NCBI GenBank assembly: GCA_034435035.1
Contig: DAOTXW010000003.1
Span: 1 to 64,000, forward strand
DNA length: 64,000 bases
Direction of reading: 5' to 3'
From: JAHEME01 sp034435035
GTDB lineage: Bacteria; Chloroflexota; Anaerolineae; Aggregatilineales; UBA3940
The notes beneath the pieces are model-generated. The model was not told where the DNA came from. It saw only the letters and a program-made list of their open reading frames with translations, and did no database searches. The position numbers and the translations under genes are program-made. Positions 9,168 to 16,792 of the stretch are shown piece after piece; positions within the stretch are counted from its first letter, which is position 1, and each line of letters begins with the position of its first letter.

Positions 9168-9266
9168 GCGTTCTCCTTCTGCATGCAGGGATTCAGGGAT
9201 GGAAGCCTGTGACGGATGCACAGGCACCTGATCGACAGGCCCGGCTGACTGCACTTCTGCCCCTTA

Positions 9267-9295
9267 ATTGTAATGCGGTCAGGCCGGCTTTCCAA
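9267..9295 (-). promoter_or_regulatory. lpdA promoter
   Basis: On the minus strand there is TTGGAA, 17 bases, then TACAAT, facing lpdA with a leader of about 90 bases. Confidence 0.65.
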
Positions 9296-9456
9296 CGGTA
9301 GCCAGGTGTGGGTGCATTTGCTGGGGGGTGAGGGTGAGGCCCCTTATTCCCTCCCGATGTGCAGACTCGCAGCCGATCGCGTCCCGGGGTGGACTGCGCC
9401 CCGGGCGAACCGCCGGCAGGCATCTGTGGGTACCCTGGCTGAACCTTTTGCTTACC
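9296..9456. other. Gene-free core of the lpdA-ffh divergent region
   Basis: Between the two divergent promoters I see no convincing gene. There is one 7-bp GC stem (CCCGGGG...CCCCGGG, about 9383-9405). I looked for a signal-recognition-particle RNA, expected to show a GGAA-capped hairpin, and did not find one. Confidence 0.4.
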
Positions 9457-9485
9457 TTGACGAAAGGTACACCCTCGTCTACAAT
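9457..9485 (+). promoter_or_regulatory. ffh operon promoter
   Basis: TTGACG at 9457-9462, exactly 17 bases of spacer, and TACAAT at 9480-9485 make one of the best sigma-70 promoters in the window. The predicted leader before ffh is about 33 bases. Confidence 0.8.
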
Positions 9486-9525
9486 AGCCCATCCATACAG
9501 CCCGGGGAGGCAGGTTAAAGCCGTC

Positions 9526-10860
9526 ATGCCGATGTTTGAAAGCCTGAGCAGCAGGCTGGACGGCATTTTTCGTGAGCTACGTAAGCGCGGCAAGCTAAAC
9601 GAAGCCGACGTCGATTCTGCCATGCGCGAGATCCGCCTTGCCCTGCTGGAGGCGGATGTCCACTATGGCGTGGTCAAGAGCTTCATCGCGCGGGTGCGTG
9701 AACGCGCTGTCGGTGTGGAAGTGGCGCGCAGCCTGACCCCCGGTCAGCAGGTCGTCAAGATCGTCCATCAGGAATTGATCCGGACTCTGGGGCAGCCTGG
9801 CCGGCTGGCGCTGGCTGGCAACACACCCCATGTGATCATGCTGGTGGGCCTGCAGGGATCGGGCAAGACTACCACCGCCGCCAAGCTGGCGCTGCATCTG
9901 CGCCGCGAGGGCCATAAACCTCTGCTGGTGGCGGCGGACACCTACCGACCTGCAGCGGTTGATCAACTGAAGGCGCTGGGGAGGCAGCTCGATATCCCGG
10001 TCTATGACGAAGGCGTCACCGCAGCGCCCCCGATGATCGCCGTCCACGGTGTAGAAGCAGCTGTGCGGCAGAACGCCAGCGTAGTGATCATCGACACGGC
10101 GGGTCGCCTGCAGATCGATGACTCTATGATGGCCGAGGTGCAAACCATCCGGGAGCGAGTCAAGCCTGCCGAAGTCCTGCTGGTTGCTGACTCGATGACC
10201 GGCCAGGAAGCGGTCAATATCGCGCAGGGCTTTCATTCAGCGGTCACCCTGACCGGGCTGATCCTGACCAAGATCGACGGCGATGCACGGGGCGGCGCAG
10301 CCATCTCGATGCGCGAAGTGACCGGTGTGCCGATCAAGTTTCTGGGCACCAGCGAGAAGGTAGACGGGCTTGAGATATTCCACCCGGATCGGCTGGCCAG
10401 CCGGATCCTGGGGATGGGCGATGTCCTGTCTCTCATCGAGCGGGCAGAATCGATGGAGCTCGATGAAGCCGAAGCGCAAGACCTGGCCCGCAAGCTGCAA
10501 ACCAACGACTTGAATCTGGAGGATTTCCGCAAACAGCTGCGGCAGATCAAGAAGATGGGGCCATTGACTCAGATCCTGGAGATGGTCCCGGGCATGGGGC
10601 AGATGGCCAGCCAGATCGATCCGCGCGACATGGATAGACAATTGAAGCGTGTCGAGGCTATAATCGACTCCATGACGCCCAGAGAGCGCCGGCAGCCGCG
10701 GCTGCTGAATGCCAGCCGCCGTAAGCGGATCGCATCCGGCAGCGGCACAACAGTGCAGGATGTCAATCAGGTTTTGAAGCAGTTCCAGCAGATGCAGCGG
10801 ATGATGAAGCGGCTGTCCAGCCAGAAGCGGCCGCCGGACCTGCGAAATCTGTTTCGATAG
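9526..10860 (+). CDS. ffh: Signal recognition particle protein Ffh
   Basis: The 444-residue SRP54 GTPase binds signal sequences of nascent membrane proteins and docks with FtsY. Its N-domain helices are followed by the G domain with GLQGSGKTTTAAKLA, DTAGRLQ and TKIDGDARGG. The Met-rich M domain contains MGPLTQILEMVPGMGQ and QMQRMMKRL, which bind RNA and signal peptides. Start: the ATG at 9526 opens the conserved MFESLSSRL (a second ATG is two codons later). The nearest GGGGAGG is 15 bases away, so spacing is long. It heads the ffh-rpsP-khpA-rimM-greA run. Confidence 0.95.
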   Translation: MPMFESLSSRLDGIFRELRKRGKLNEADVDSAMREIRLALLEADVHYGVVKSFIARVRERAVGVEVARSLTPGQQVVKIVHQELIRTLGQPGRLALAGNTPHVIMLVGLQGSGKTTTAAKLALHLRREGHKPLLVAADTYRPAAVDQLKALGRQLDIPVYDEGVTAAPPMIAVHGVEAAVRQNASVVIIDTAGRLQIDDSMMAEVQTIRERVKPAEVLLVADSMTGQEAVNIAQGFHSAVTLTGLILTKIDGDARGGAAISMREVTGVPIKFLGTSEKVDGLEIFHPDRLASRILGMGDVLSLIERAESMELDEAEAQDLARKLQTNDLNLEDFRKQLRQIKKMGPLTQILEMVPGMGQMASQIDPRDMDRQLKRVEAIIDSMTPRERRQPRLLNASRRKRIASGSGTTVQDVNQVLKQFQQMQRMMKRLSSQKRPPDLRNLFR

Positions 10861-10915
10861 CAGCAGACGATAGCATTCACCCGTACCGGGATAAGACGAA
10901 GGAGCATGTACCCAG

Positions 10916-11395
10916 ATGATTCGGATCCGACTGCGCCGTGTGGGGTCTAAAGGCCAGCCAAGCTACCGTATCGTTGTGGCGGATGGCCGCAGCCCACGCG
11001 ATGGGCGCTTTATCGAGAAGATCGGCTTCTACAATCCGCGTACCGAGCCGGCGACGATGGAAATTGATGAGGGGCGCGCTCTCCACTGGTTGAGCGTGGG
11101 TGCGCAGCCCAGCGATGCGGTTCAGCGTATTCTTGACCGCGTGGGCACCACTGAGCGGTATCAGCGTCTCCGTGCTGGAGAGGCTGTTGAGGCGCTGGTG
11201 GCAGAGGCCGAGCAGGCTCTGCAGGCGCAGCCAGCCGCCAACCGCCGCACGCGCCGCGATGATATTGTGGCGCAGAAAGTCTCCCGCAAGGCCCGGGCCA
11301 GGGCGGAGGCGGCTACTGCTGCCGCGGTGGCCGAAGCTCCTGCCGCCGCGGCTGAGGCCGAAGCGGACGCGGTTTCTGAAGCTGCCGCCGAATAG
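10916..11395 (+). CDS. rpsP: 30S ribosomal protein S16, with long Ala-rich tail
   Basis: The first about 85 residues are a standard S16: MIRIRLRRVGSKGQPSYRIV, then DGRFIEKIGFYNPRTEP. The protein runs to 159 residues, against roughly 80-100 usual. The extra part is basic at first (NRRTRRDDIVAQKVSRKARAR) and then nearly pure Ala/Glu. Such tails occur in several Chloroflexi and Actinobacteria; the function is unknown. AAGGAG lies 11 bases upstream of the ATG. The position after ffh is conserved in many bacteria. Confidence 0.95.
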   Translation: MIRIRLRRVGSKGQPSYRIVVADGRSPRDGRFIEKIGFYNPRTEPATMEIDEGRALHWLSVGAQPSDAVQRILDRVGTTERYQRLRAGEAVEALVAEAEQALQAQPAANRRTRRDDIVAQKVSRKARARAEAATAAAVAEAPAAAAEAEADAVSEAAAE

Positions 11396-11480
11396 TAAGC
11401 CCCTGTTGCACAGGCGCGCCTGATCGGATACGTCCGGGGCCGCTCGGGCTGTCGATCCACTCATCGGGAAGCAGGCACTG

Positions 11481-11708
11481 ATGAAGGAACTGGTCGAGTA
11501 CATAGCAAAGTCGCTGGTGGACGATCCCTCACAGGTGCAGGTGACCCAGATTGAAGGGGCCAACTCGGTGATCGTGGAGCTGCGAGTGGCCCCCGAAGAC
11601 ATGGGGCGTGTGATCGGCCGCAGCGGGCGGGTGGCCAATGCGATCCGGACCCTGCTGCGGGTCGTCGCTGCCAGAAAAGGCAAGCGCGTGACGCTCGAGA
11701 TAGTCTGA
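11481..11708 (+). CDS. khpA: KH-domain RNA-binding protein KhpA
   Basis: The 75-residue protein is a single KH domain with MGRVIGRSGRVANAIRTLL, in which the GRSG loop is the GxxG RNA-binding signature. The family (YlqC/KhpA) binds RNA with KhpB and affects cell size and division in Gram-positive bacteria. Placement between rpsP and rimM is the usual one. Only 8 bases separate it from rimM. Confidence 0.93.
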   Translation: MKELVEYIAKSLVDDPSQVQVTQIEGANSVIVELRVAPEDMGRVIGRSGRVANAIRTLLRVVAARKGKRVTLEIV

Positions 11709-11716
11709 CAGACAGG

Positions 11717-12304
11717 ATGCCTATGGCCTCAGCCGGAAGTCGACCCAGGCGGCCTGCAGGGCGGAAGCACCCGGGCTCAGAGGATAAGCAATCAGGCTCT
11801 TCTGAGCCTGAGTTTTTGATTGTCGGCAGGATCGCCCGCCCGCATGGTGTGCGCGGCGAAGTGGGCATGAAGCTGATGACTGAGCACCCCGGTCATCTGC
11901 TGGGCGTTCGCACCCTGTATGTGGGCGAAAGGCGCCAGCCCCTGCCTGTGCAGCGCATGCGTCGGCATCAGCAGGGGATGATCATCCAGTTCACCGGGGT
12001 CACCGATCGTGATATGGCGGAAGACCTGCGCGATGAGGTGGTTTACGTTCATCTCAGCGACGCTGTTCCGCTGGAGGACGGCGAGTATTATCTGTTTCAG
12101 ATCGAGGGGATCCGCGTCGTGACCGACTCTGACGAGGAGCTGGGCCGGCTGACCGACGTGCTTGAAACGGGAGCCAATGATGTGTATGTGATCACCACGC
12201 CTGAAGGCAGGGAAATCCTGATCCCGGCCATCCCGGAGGTTATCTGCAAAGTGGATGTGCAGGGGCAGGTGATGGTGGTACATCTGCTGGAAGGGCTGCG
12301 CTGA
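11717..12304 (+). CDS. rimM: 16S rRNA processing protein RimM
   Basis: The product helps mature the 30S head, binding S19. The N-terminal beta-barrel begins with FLIVGRIARPHGVRGEV at about residue 33; a PRC-barrel follows with LEDGEYYLFQIEG and IPAIPEVICKVD. At 195 residues it is longer than usual because of a charged, Pro/Ser-rich lead of about 32 residues. That lead covers a terminator-like hairpin (11792-11817), so the true start may be later, for example the TTG of FLIVG. trmD and rplS, which normally follow rimM, are absent here and greA follows instead. Confidence 0.9.
   Translation: MPMASAGSRPRRPAGRKHPGSEDKQSGSSEPEFLIVGRIARPHGVRGEVGMKLMTEHPGHLLGVRTLYVGERRQPLPVQRMRRHQQGMIIQFTGVTDRDMAEDLRDEVVYVHLSDAVPLEDGEYYLFQIEGIRVVTDSDEELGRLTDVLETGANDVYVITTPEGREILIPAIPEVICKVDVQGQVMVVHLLEGLR
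11792..11817 (+). terminator. Intrinsic-terminator-like hairpin in the rimM 5' region
   Basis: An 8-bp perfect stem (TCAGGCTC and complement) with a TTCT loop is followed after one base by five T residues. This is the full shape of a Rho-independent terminator, located about 75 bases into the annotated rimM frame and just before the conserved RimM domain. It could act as an attenuator. Confidence 0.5.
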
Positions 12305-12352
12305 GATGCAGCATTTGGCGAACGATCCTGTAGTGATTGTCGGGTGAAGACT

Positions 12353-12829
12353 ATGTCAGCAAAACGAGAATACCCCATGACGGCCGCTGCCCTTGAGGAG
12401 CTGCGAGCAGAACTGAAGCATAAGCTCGAAGTGGAGAAGCCAGCCCTCGCGCAGCGCCTCAAGATCGCGATTGAGATGGGTGATCTATCGGAAAATGCAG
12501 ATTACATCAATGCCAAGGAAGAGCAGGGCTTTCTGCAGGGGCGGATCGAACATCTACAGGAGATGATCCGCGGCGCGGTCGTCATTGATGAAGAGGCGCC
12601 GGTTAATGGGGCCGTCCAACTCGGCAGCCGCATCACCGTGCTGGAGCAGGGTGAGGATGCTGAAGAAACATTTCTGCTGGTTGGCCGCGTGGAAGCTAAC
12701 CCGCGTGAAGGCAAAATCTCCAATGAATCGCCGCTGGGGAGCGCCCTGCTGGGCAAGAAGGTGGGCGATACCGTGAGCGTCTCCGCGCCGGGAGGCACTA
12801 CCGTATTCCGGATCGTCCGGATCGAGTAG
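12353..12829 (+). CDS. greA: Transcription elongation factor GreA
   Basis: A 158-residue cleavage factor that rescues backtracked RNA polymerase. The N-terminal coiled coil holds GDLSENADYINAKEEQGFL, whose acidic tip Asp and Glu reach the polymerase active site. The C-terminal FKBP-like domain ends with ISNESPLGSALLGKKVGDTVSV. The ATG at 12353 gives exactly the usual GreA length and has GGTGA upstream; a GTG three codons earlier is less likely. It ends before a 16-bp perfect inverted repeat. Confidence 0.95.
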   Translation: MSAKREYPMTAAALEELRAELKHKLEVEKPALAQRLKIAIEMGDLSENADYINAKEEQGFLQGRIEHLQEMIRGAVVIDEEAPVNGAVQLGSRITVLEQGEDAEETFLLVGRVEANPREGKISNESPLGSALLGKKVGDTVSVSAPGGTTVFRIVRIE

Positions 12830-12844
12830 TGTGCTCCGGCGGCT

Positions 12845-12894
12845 GAATCGAGAGGGGGCCCGTGCCGCACAGGACACAGGCCCCCTCTCGATTC
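12845..12894. terminator. Convergent terminator after greA
   Basis: A 16-bp perfect inverted repeat (arms 12845-12860 and 12879-12894, core GAGAGGGGGCC) encloses an 18-base loop between convergent genes. No T run follows on either strand, so termination may need more than the hairpin. Confidence 0.65.
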
Positions 12895-12909
12895 GGGGTC
12901 CCGGCCGGG

Positions 12910-14145
12910 TTAGCCCGGGAACGGGGAAGAGCCAGCGGGAGGCGTGCCACCAGTCGGCGCACCGGGGAGGTTGACTCGACCCGGCGCCGCACCTGCTGGT
13001 GCCGGGCTGCCCTGTCCATCGCGCTTCCAGGCTGCCAGCTCGATGGTGATGCGTTCGAAGACGCCGCTCGGCGGCAGCGGCCCGGACGAGTAGGCGATAT
13101 CCACAATCCTGGCCTGGACGCGCAGGCTGGCTGTTTCCAGCAGGAGGCGCGCATTGGGCTCCGCTTTGACGGCCTCGCCCTTGGGCGCCAGCCGCGCCCG
13201 GATGGCGTCATCATTGAAGGCATGGTCACTCATCAACACCTTGGTCACGGTGCGGATGTCGTTCTTGTCAAACAGCCATATCTCGAAGGCTGTGACGTTC
13301 TTGGCGTCACTGGTGCTGATCACTTCGGAGATCCCCACGCCGGTCTCGCCCAGGAACTCCCCTGCCGGGGTCTCGATGCTGAAAGAGTCATCGTATAGAT
13401 CATCGCCGTGAAGGTAGGTGGTCATGAACTGCACCAGCGGGGGCTCAGCGCCCTGGGCAGTGAAGTCGGTCTTTTGCACCTGGGCGGAAATCTGCGCGCC
13501 GCGGGCGGCTGCGCTGGGGACGGTCTCGCCGGCTGTGTCGGGCTTCTTGCGCCCCAGGATGCCAGGCAGAGTAGCCCGCTGGCGCTCCGGCGCCCCAGCA
13601 GGGGCGGGCGTCCCGGTGGCAGGGGTGGCAGCAGCGGGCCGGGCCGGCGCGGCAGCTTCTTCACTGACCCGGATCAGGCGGAACACCCCGGCGCCCACAA
13701 TCGCCAGCCCGATGACCACCAGCAGCGCGACGGGCACGATGGCAGGAACCAGCGGGTTCGGCGAGCGGTTGTTGCAGACCTGCACCGCGTTATTCTGCTG
13801 AACCTGCCCGCTGCCGACGAGCGTCCTTAACTGATCGAGGTTAGCCAGCTTGACCGGATCAGCCCCGTAACGGGCCGCAGCCTCGGACAGCGCCGCCTCC
13901 AGCCCGCCGTTCTGCTGGCACAGGAAAGATAGGCGATCGGAGGCCAGAGCGTCATTGCCGTCAAACGCATAGGCATCAGCCACTGCCTGCACATAGATTC
14001 CCTGATAGCTCACCTGTAGCTGCCAGAGGCCTGTGTCCACGATCTCCACGTCTGAGGCAGCCCACAGGTACCCCAACGCCGCGCCCACAACCAGCACGGC
14101 CAGCAGGATGATGATGGGCCCTACCCTCGAGAACTGTCCGGTCAT
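12910..14145 (-). CDS. Two-span membrane protein of unknown function
   Basis: 411 residues. A first membrane span (about 7-27, IIILLAVLVVGAALGYLW) is followed by an external-looking helical domain with YVQAVADAYAFDGNDALASD, then a second span (about residues 140-165). A Pro/Ala linker and a C-terminal domain of about 190 residues (beta-rich, FEIWLFDKNDIRTVTKVLMS) follow. The first domain resembles those of the proteins at 48417 and 48786 (see findings). Start at 14145 is set by AGGAAGGG ten bases upstream. It follows topA and has its own promoter at 14236-14265. I cannot name a function. Confidence 0.75.
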   Translation of the reverse strand: MTGQFSRVGPIIILLAVLVVGAALGYLWAASDVEIVDTGLWQLQVSYQGIYVQAVADAYAFDGNDALASDRLSFLCQQNGGLEAALSEAAARYGADPVKLANLDQLRTLVGSGQVQQNNAVQVCNNRSPNPLVPAIVPVALLVVIGLAIVGAGVFRLIRVSEEAAAPARPAAATPATGTPAPAGAPERQRATLPGILGRKKPDTAGETVPSAAARGAQISAQVQKTDFTAQGAEPPLVQFMTTYLHGDDLYDDSFSIETPAGEFLGETGVGISEVISTSDAKNVTAFEIWLFDKNDIRTVTKVLMSDHAFNDDAIRARLAPKGEAVKAEPNARLLLETASLRVQARIVDIAYSSGPLPPSGVFERITIELAAWKRDGQGSPAPAGAAPGRVNLPGAPTGGTPPAGSSPFPG

Positions 14146-14235
14146 GGCAGATTGACCCTTCCTCGCTGATGCAAGAATCAACGCCCAGAGATGGGTTCTC
14201 TTCTCGACGATGCCGACAAACGATTACTTAACGGT

Positions 14236-14265
14236 ATCCTATATGCTATTGTATCCACTCGTCAA
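14236..14265 (-). promoter_or_regulatory. Promoter of the 12910-14145 gene
   Basis: On the minus strand TTGACG, 18 bases, then TAGGAT, in an unusually AT-rich patch between the topA stop and this gene. Confidence 0.55.
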
Positions 14266-14308
14266 GATGGCACAACTGAGCAGACAGCACACTCAGCCGG
14301 CCACCCCC

Positions 14309-16792
14309 TTAGGCCGACTCGACCGCCGGGCTGCCAGCGGACGGCAGTGTCTCCAGCCGGACCTGTTCGTGGCAGGCGATGCACTGCGCCCACTCGCGGT
14401 TCTGGATCACCAGCAATCCGCCGCAGTGCGGGCAGGGATCGACTGCCGGGCGCTTCCAGCTGGTCCAATCGCACTCAGGGTAGTTGGCGCACCCATAGAA
14501 AGTACGCCCCTGCCGGGTGCGGCGCTCCACGATCTCACCACCGTCTTGGGGGCACTTCACCCCGATCCGCTCCAGCCAGGGTTCTGTATATCGGCAGGTC
14601 GGGAAGTTGGAACAGCCAATGAACTTGCCAAAACGGCCCCAGCGCACAACCAGCGGATGGCCTGACTTGGGGCAGTCGCGCCCTACCTGTTCCTCACCTA
14701 AATCGACATTCTGGACGTGCTGATGCGCCCATTCAACCTCGCGCTTGAAAGGATCATAAAAGGCGCGAATGACCGGTACCCAGTCCATTTCGCCTGTGGC
14801 GATCTGATCCAGCATCTCCTCCATCTGCGCGGTGAAGCTGACATCCACAATTTCTGGGAAGCGCTCTACCAGCAGGTCGTTGACCACCGCGCCAACCTCT
14901 GTCGGGACGAGCCGCTTATTCTGACGCTCGGCATATCCACGCTCCTGAATGGTCGCCAGGATCGGCGCGTAGGTGCTTGGGCGACCGATCCCGTTTTCCT
15001 CCAGGGCCTTCACCAGCGAAGCTTCTGTGTAACGGGGCGGCGGCTGGGTGAAGTGCTGGTCGGGCAGCAGCCTGAGCAGATCGAGCGGATCGCGCGCCTT
15101 GATGTCGGGGAAGATGCTTCCCAGCCCTTCCTCGGCGGGGTTGTCCTCGTCAAACACGTCGGTATAGATCGCCAGGAACCCGGCGAAGCGGAGGGTTGAG
15201 CCAGTAGCCCTGAACAGGTACGGCTTGCGCTCGCCCGGTTTGCCAGCCAGCACATCGACGTTGATGGTGTCATATTCGGCAGGTGCCATCTGGCTGGCGA
15301 CAAACCGCTGCCAGATCAGTTCATACAGCCGGGCCTGGTCGCGCGTCAGGTGGCTCTTGATGGATGAAGGCGTGCGGAACACGCCTGTGGGGCGTATCGC
15401 CTCATGCGCTTCCTGCGCCCCCTTGCTCTTCTTGCCGTAGACATTAGGCTGGTCAGGCAGGTAATCGGAGCCGTAGAACTCGGTGATGAACCTGGCCGCT
15501 TCTGCCTGGGCCTGCGCAGCGATATGAGTGCTGTCGGTTCGCATGTAGGTGATCAGGCCGATCTCGCCTTCTTGCGAACTGATACTGACTCCTTCGTACA
15601 GCGCTTGAGCTACCTGCATCGTGCGGCGGGCGGTGAAGCCTAACCGCCGCGATGCCTCCTGCTGCAGGGTGCTGGTGGTAAAGGGCGGCGGCGCGGCGCG
15701 TTTGCGCTGCCCGCGCTTGACCGACTCCACAACGTAGTTTGCCTGCTCAAGATCCGCCAGAATGGGCGCAACCGCTTCCTGTGTCGGCAGCTCGATCGGT
15801 TTATCGTTTACCCGCAGCAGCCGTGCGACGAAGCTCTGACGCGCGGGCAGATCGCGCTCGGCCGTGCGGGCCAGCTCAGCGTCGATAGTCCAGTATTCCT
15901 CAGGGACAAAACTCTCGATTTCCCGCTCGCGTTCGACAATCAGGCGGACCGCAACTGACTGTACGCGCCCTGCTGACAGGCGGGGCCGCACCTTGCTCCA
16001 CAGCAGCGGGCTCAGCTCATAGCCAACGAGCCGATCCAGGATGCGCCGGGCCTGCTGGGCGTTCACCTGCGCCATATCGATCGATCGAGGGTGCTCAAAG
16101 GCTTCCCGGATGGCCTCCTTGGTGATCTCGTGAAAGACCACCCGATGCGCCCGGCTCTCGTCGATGTCGGCTGCCTCAATCAGGTGCCACGCGATCGCTT
16201 CGCCTTCACGGTCGGGGTCAGTCGCCAGGTAGATCTCCCGGGCATGCGCTGCAGCCTGCCGGAGCTCACGGACGATCTCACGTTTATCAGGCGGCACCCG
16301 GTAGGTAGGCGCGAAGTCCTGCTCCACGTTCACCGAAAGCTGTGACTTCAGGAGATCGCGCACATGCCCCACCGAGGCCCGCACCCGGTAGTCACGCCCC
16401 AGATAGTTCTCGATCGTTCGCGCTTTGGCCGGCGATTCGACGATCACCAGTTTGCCCCGCCGCTGTGAGGGCGGCACCGGGGCCTCTGTGGCTGTCGCTT
16501 TACGCGGGGAGCGCGCAGCGGGGGCGCCGGCCCTGCGCCTGCCAGCGCTCTTCTTTCTGCTGCCGGCGGCTGTCCGGCTGGAGCGGCGCTTTCGCCCTTC
16601 GGCGGGCGCCGGCACCGGAGGAGTCAGGCCGGCGTGGGCGCGGGTGGCTCCCATGCGGTACAGGGTTGTGCCGCAAACCGGGCATACGCCCTGCGTCGCC
16701 GGTTGTGCGCTGCGGGTGTAGACAGCCTGCGCGGAATCCAGTGTCCGGCGGGTCCTGCATTTCACACAATAGGCGGTCAGTTCCTCACTCAT
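14309..16792 (-). CDS. topA: DNA topoisomerase I with N-terminal zinc ribbon
   Basis: An 827-residue type IA topoisomerase that relaxes negative supercoils. After the zinc ribbon (residues 1-50, CVKC at 9-12 and CPVC at 37-40) comes a basic, Ala/Arg/Lys-rich linker (about 60-112), then the Toprim domain from residue 114 (KLVIVESPAKARTIENYLG, TDPDREGEAIAWHL). The catalytic Tyr416 is in ITYMRTDST. The C-terminal part has three topoisomerase zinc-finger repeats, the last partly degenerate (CPKSGHPLVVRWGRFGKFIGC; CPQDGGEI...CANYPEC; CPHCGGLLV...CIAC). The N-terminal ribbon is not part of a standard TopA. The start overlaps the manC stop in ATGA, so the two are translationally coupled. Confidence 0.95.
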   Translation of the reverse strand: MSEELTAYCVKCRTRRTLDSAQAVYTRSAQPATQGVCPVCGTTLYRMGATRAHAGLTPPVPAPAEGRKRRSSRTAAGSRKKSAGRRRAGAPAARSPRKATATEAPVPPSQRRGKLVIVESPAKARTIENYLGRDYRVRASVGHVRDLLKSQLSVNVEQDFAPTYRVPPDKREIVRELRQAAAHAREIYLATDPDREGEAIAWHLIEAADIDESRAHRVVFHEITKEAIREAFEHPRSIDMAQVNAQQARRILDRLVGYELSPLLWSKVRPRLSAGRVQSVAVRLIVEREREIESFVPEEYWTIDAELARTAERDLPARQSFVARLLRVNDKPIELPTQEAVAPILADLEQANYVVESVKRGQRKRAAPPPFTTSTLQQEASRRLGFTARRTMQVAQALYEGVSISSQEGEIGLITYMRTDSTHIAAQAQAEAARFITEFYGSDYLPDQPNVYGKKSKGAQEAHEAIRPTGVFRTPSSIKSHLTRDQARLYELIWQRFVASQMAPAEYDTINVDVLAGKPGERKPYLFRATGSTLRFAGFLAIYTDVFDEDNPAEEGLGSIFPDIKARDPLDLLRLLPDQHFTQPPPRYTEASLVKALEENGIGRPSTYAPILATIQERGYAERQNKRLVPTEVGAVVNDLLVERFPEIVDVSFTAQMEEMLDQIATGEMDWVPVIRAFYDPFKREVEWAHQHVQNVDLGEEQVGRDCPKSGHPLVVRWGRFGKFIGCSNFPTCRYTEPWLERIGVKCPQDGGEIVERRTRQGRTFYGCANYPECDWTSWKRPAVDPCPHCGGLLVIQNREWAQCIACHEQVRLETLPSAGSPAVESA

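Noticed and set aside
7611..9212. A 533-codon open frame on the plus strand opposite lpdA
   Set aside because: Its translation has no recognisable motif, while the minus strand encodes a complete dihydrolipoyl dehydrogenase. Long antisense frames are expected in GC-rich DNA.
9296..9456. Possible signal-recognition-particle RNA beside ffh
   Set aside because: I did not find a GGAA-capped hairpin or the long stem such an RNA needs.
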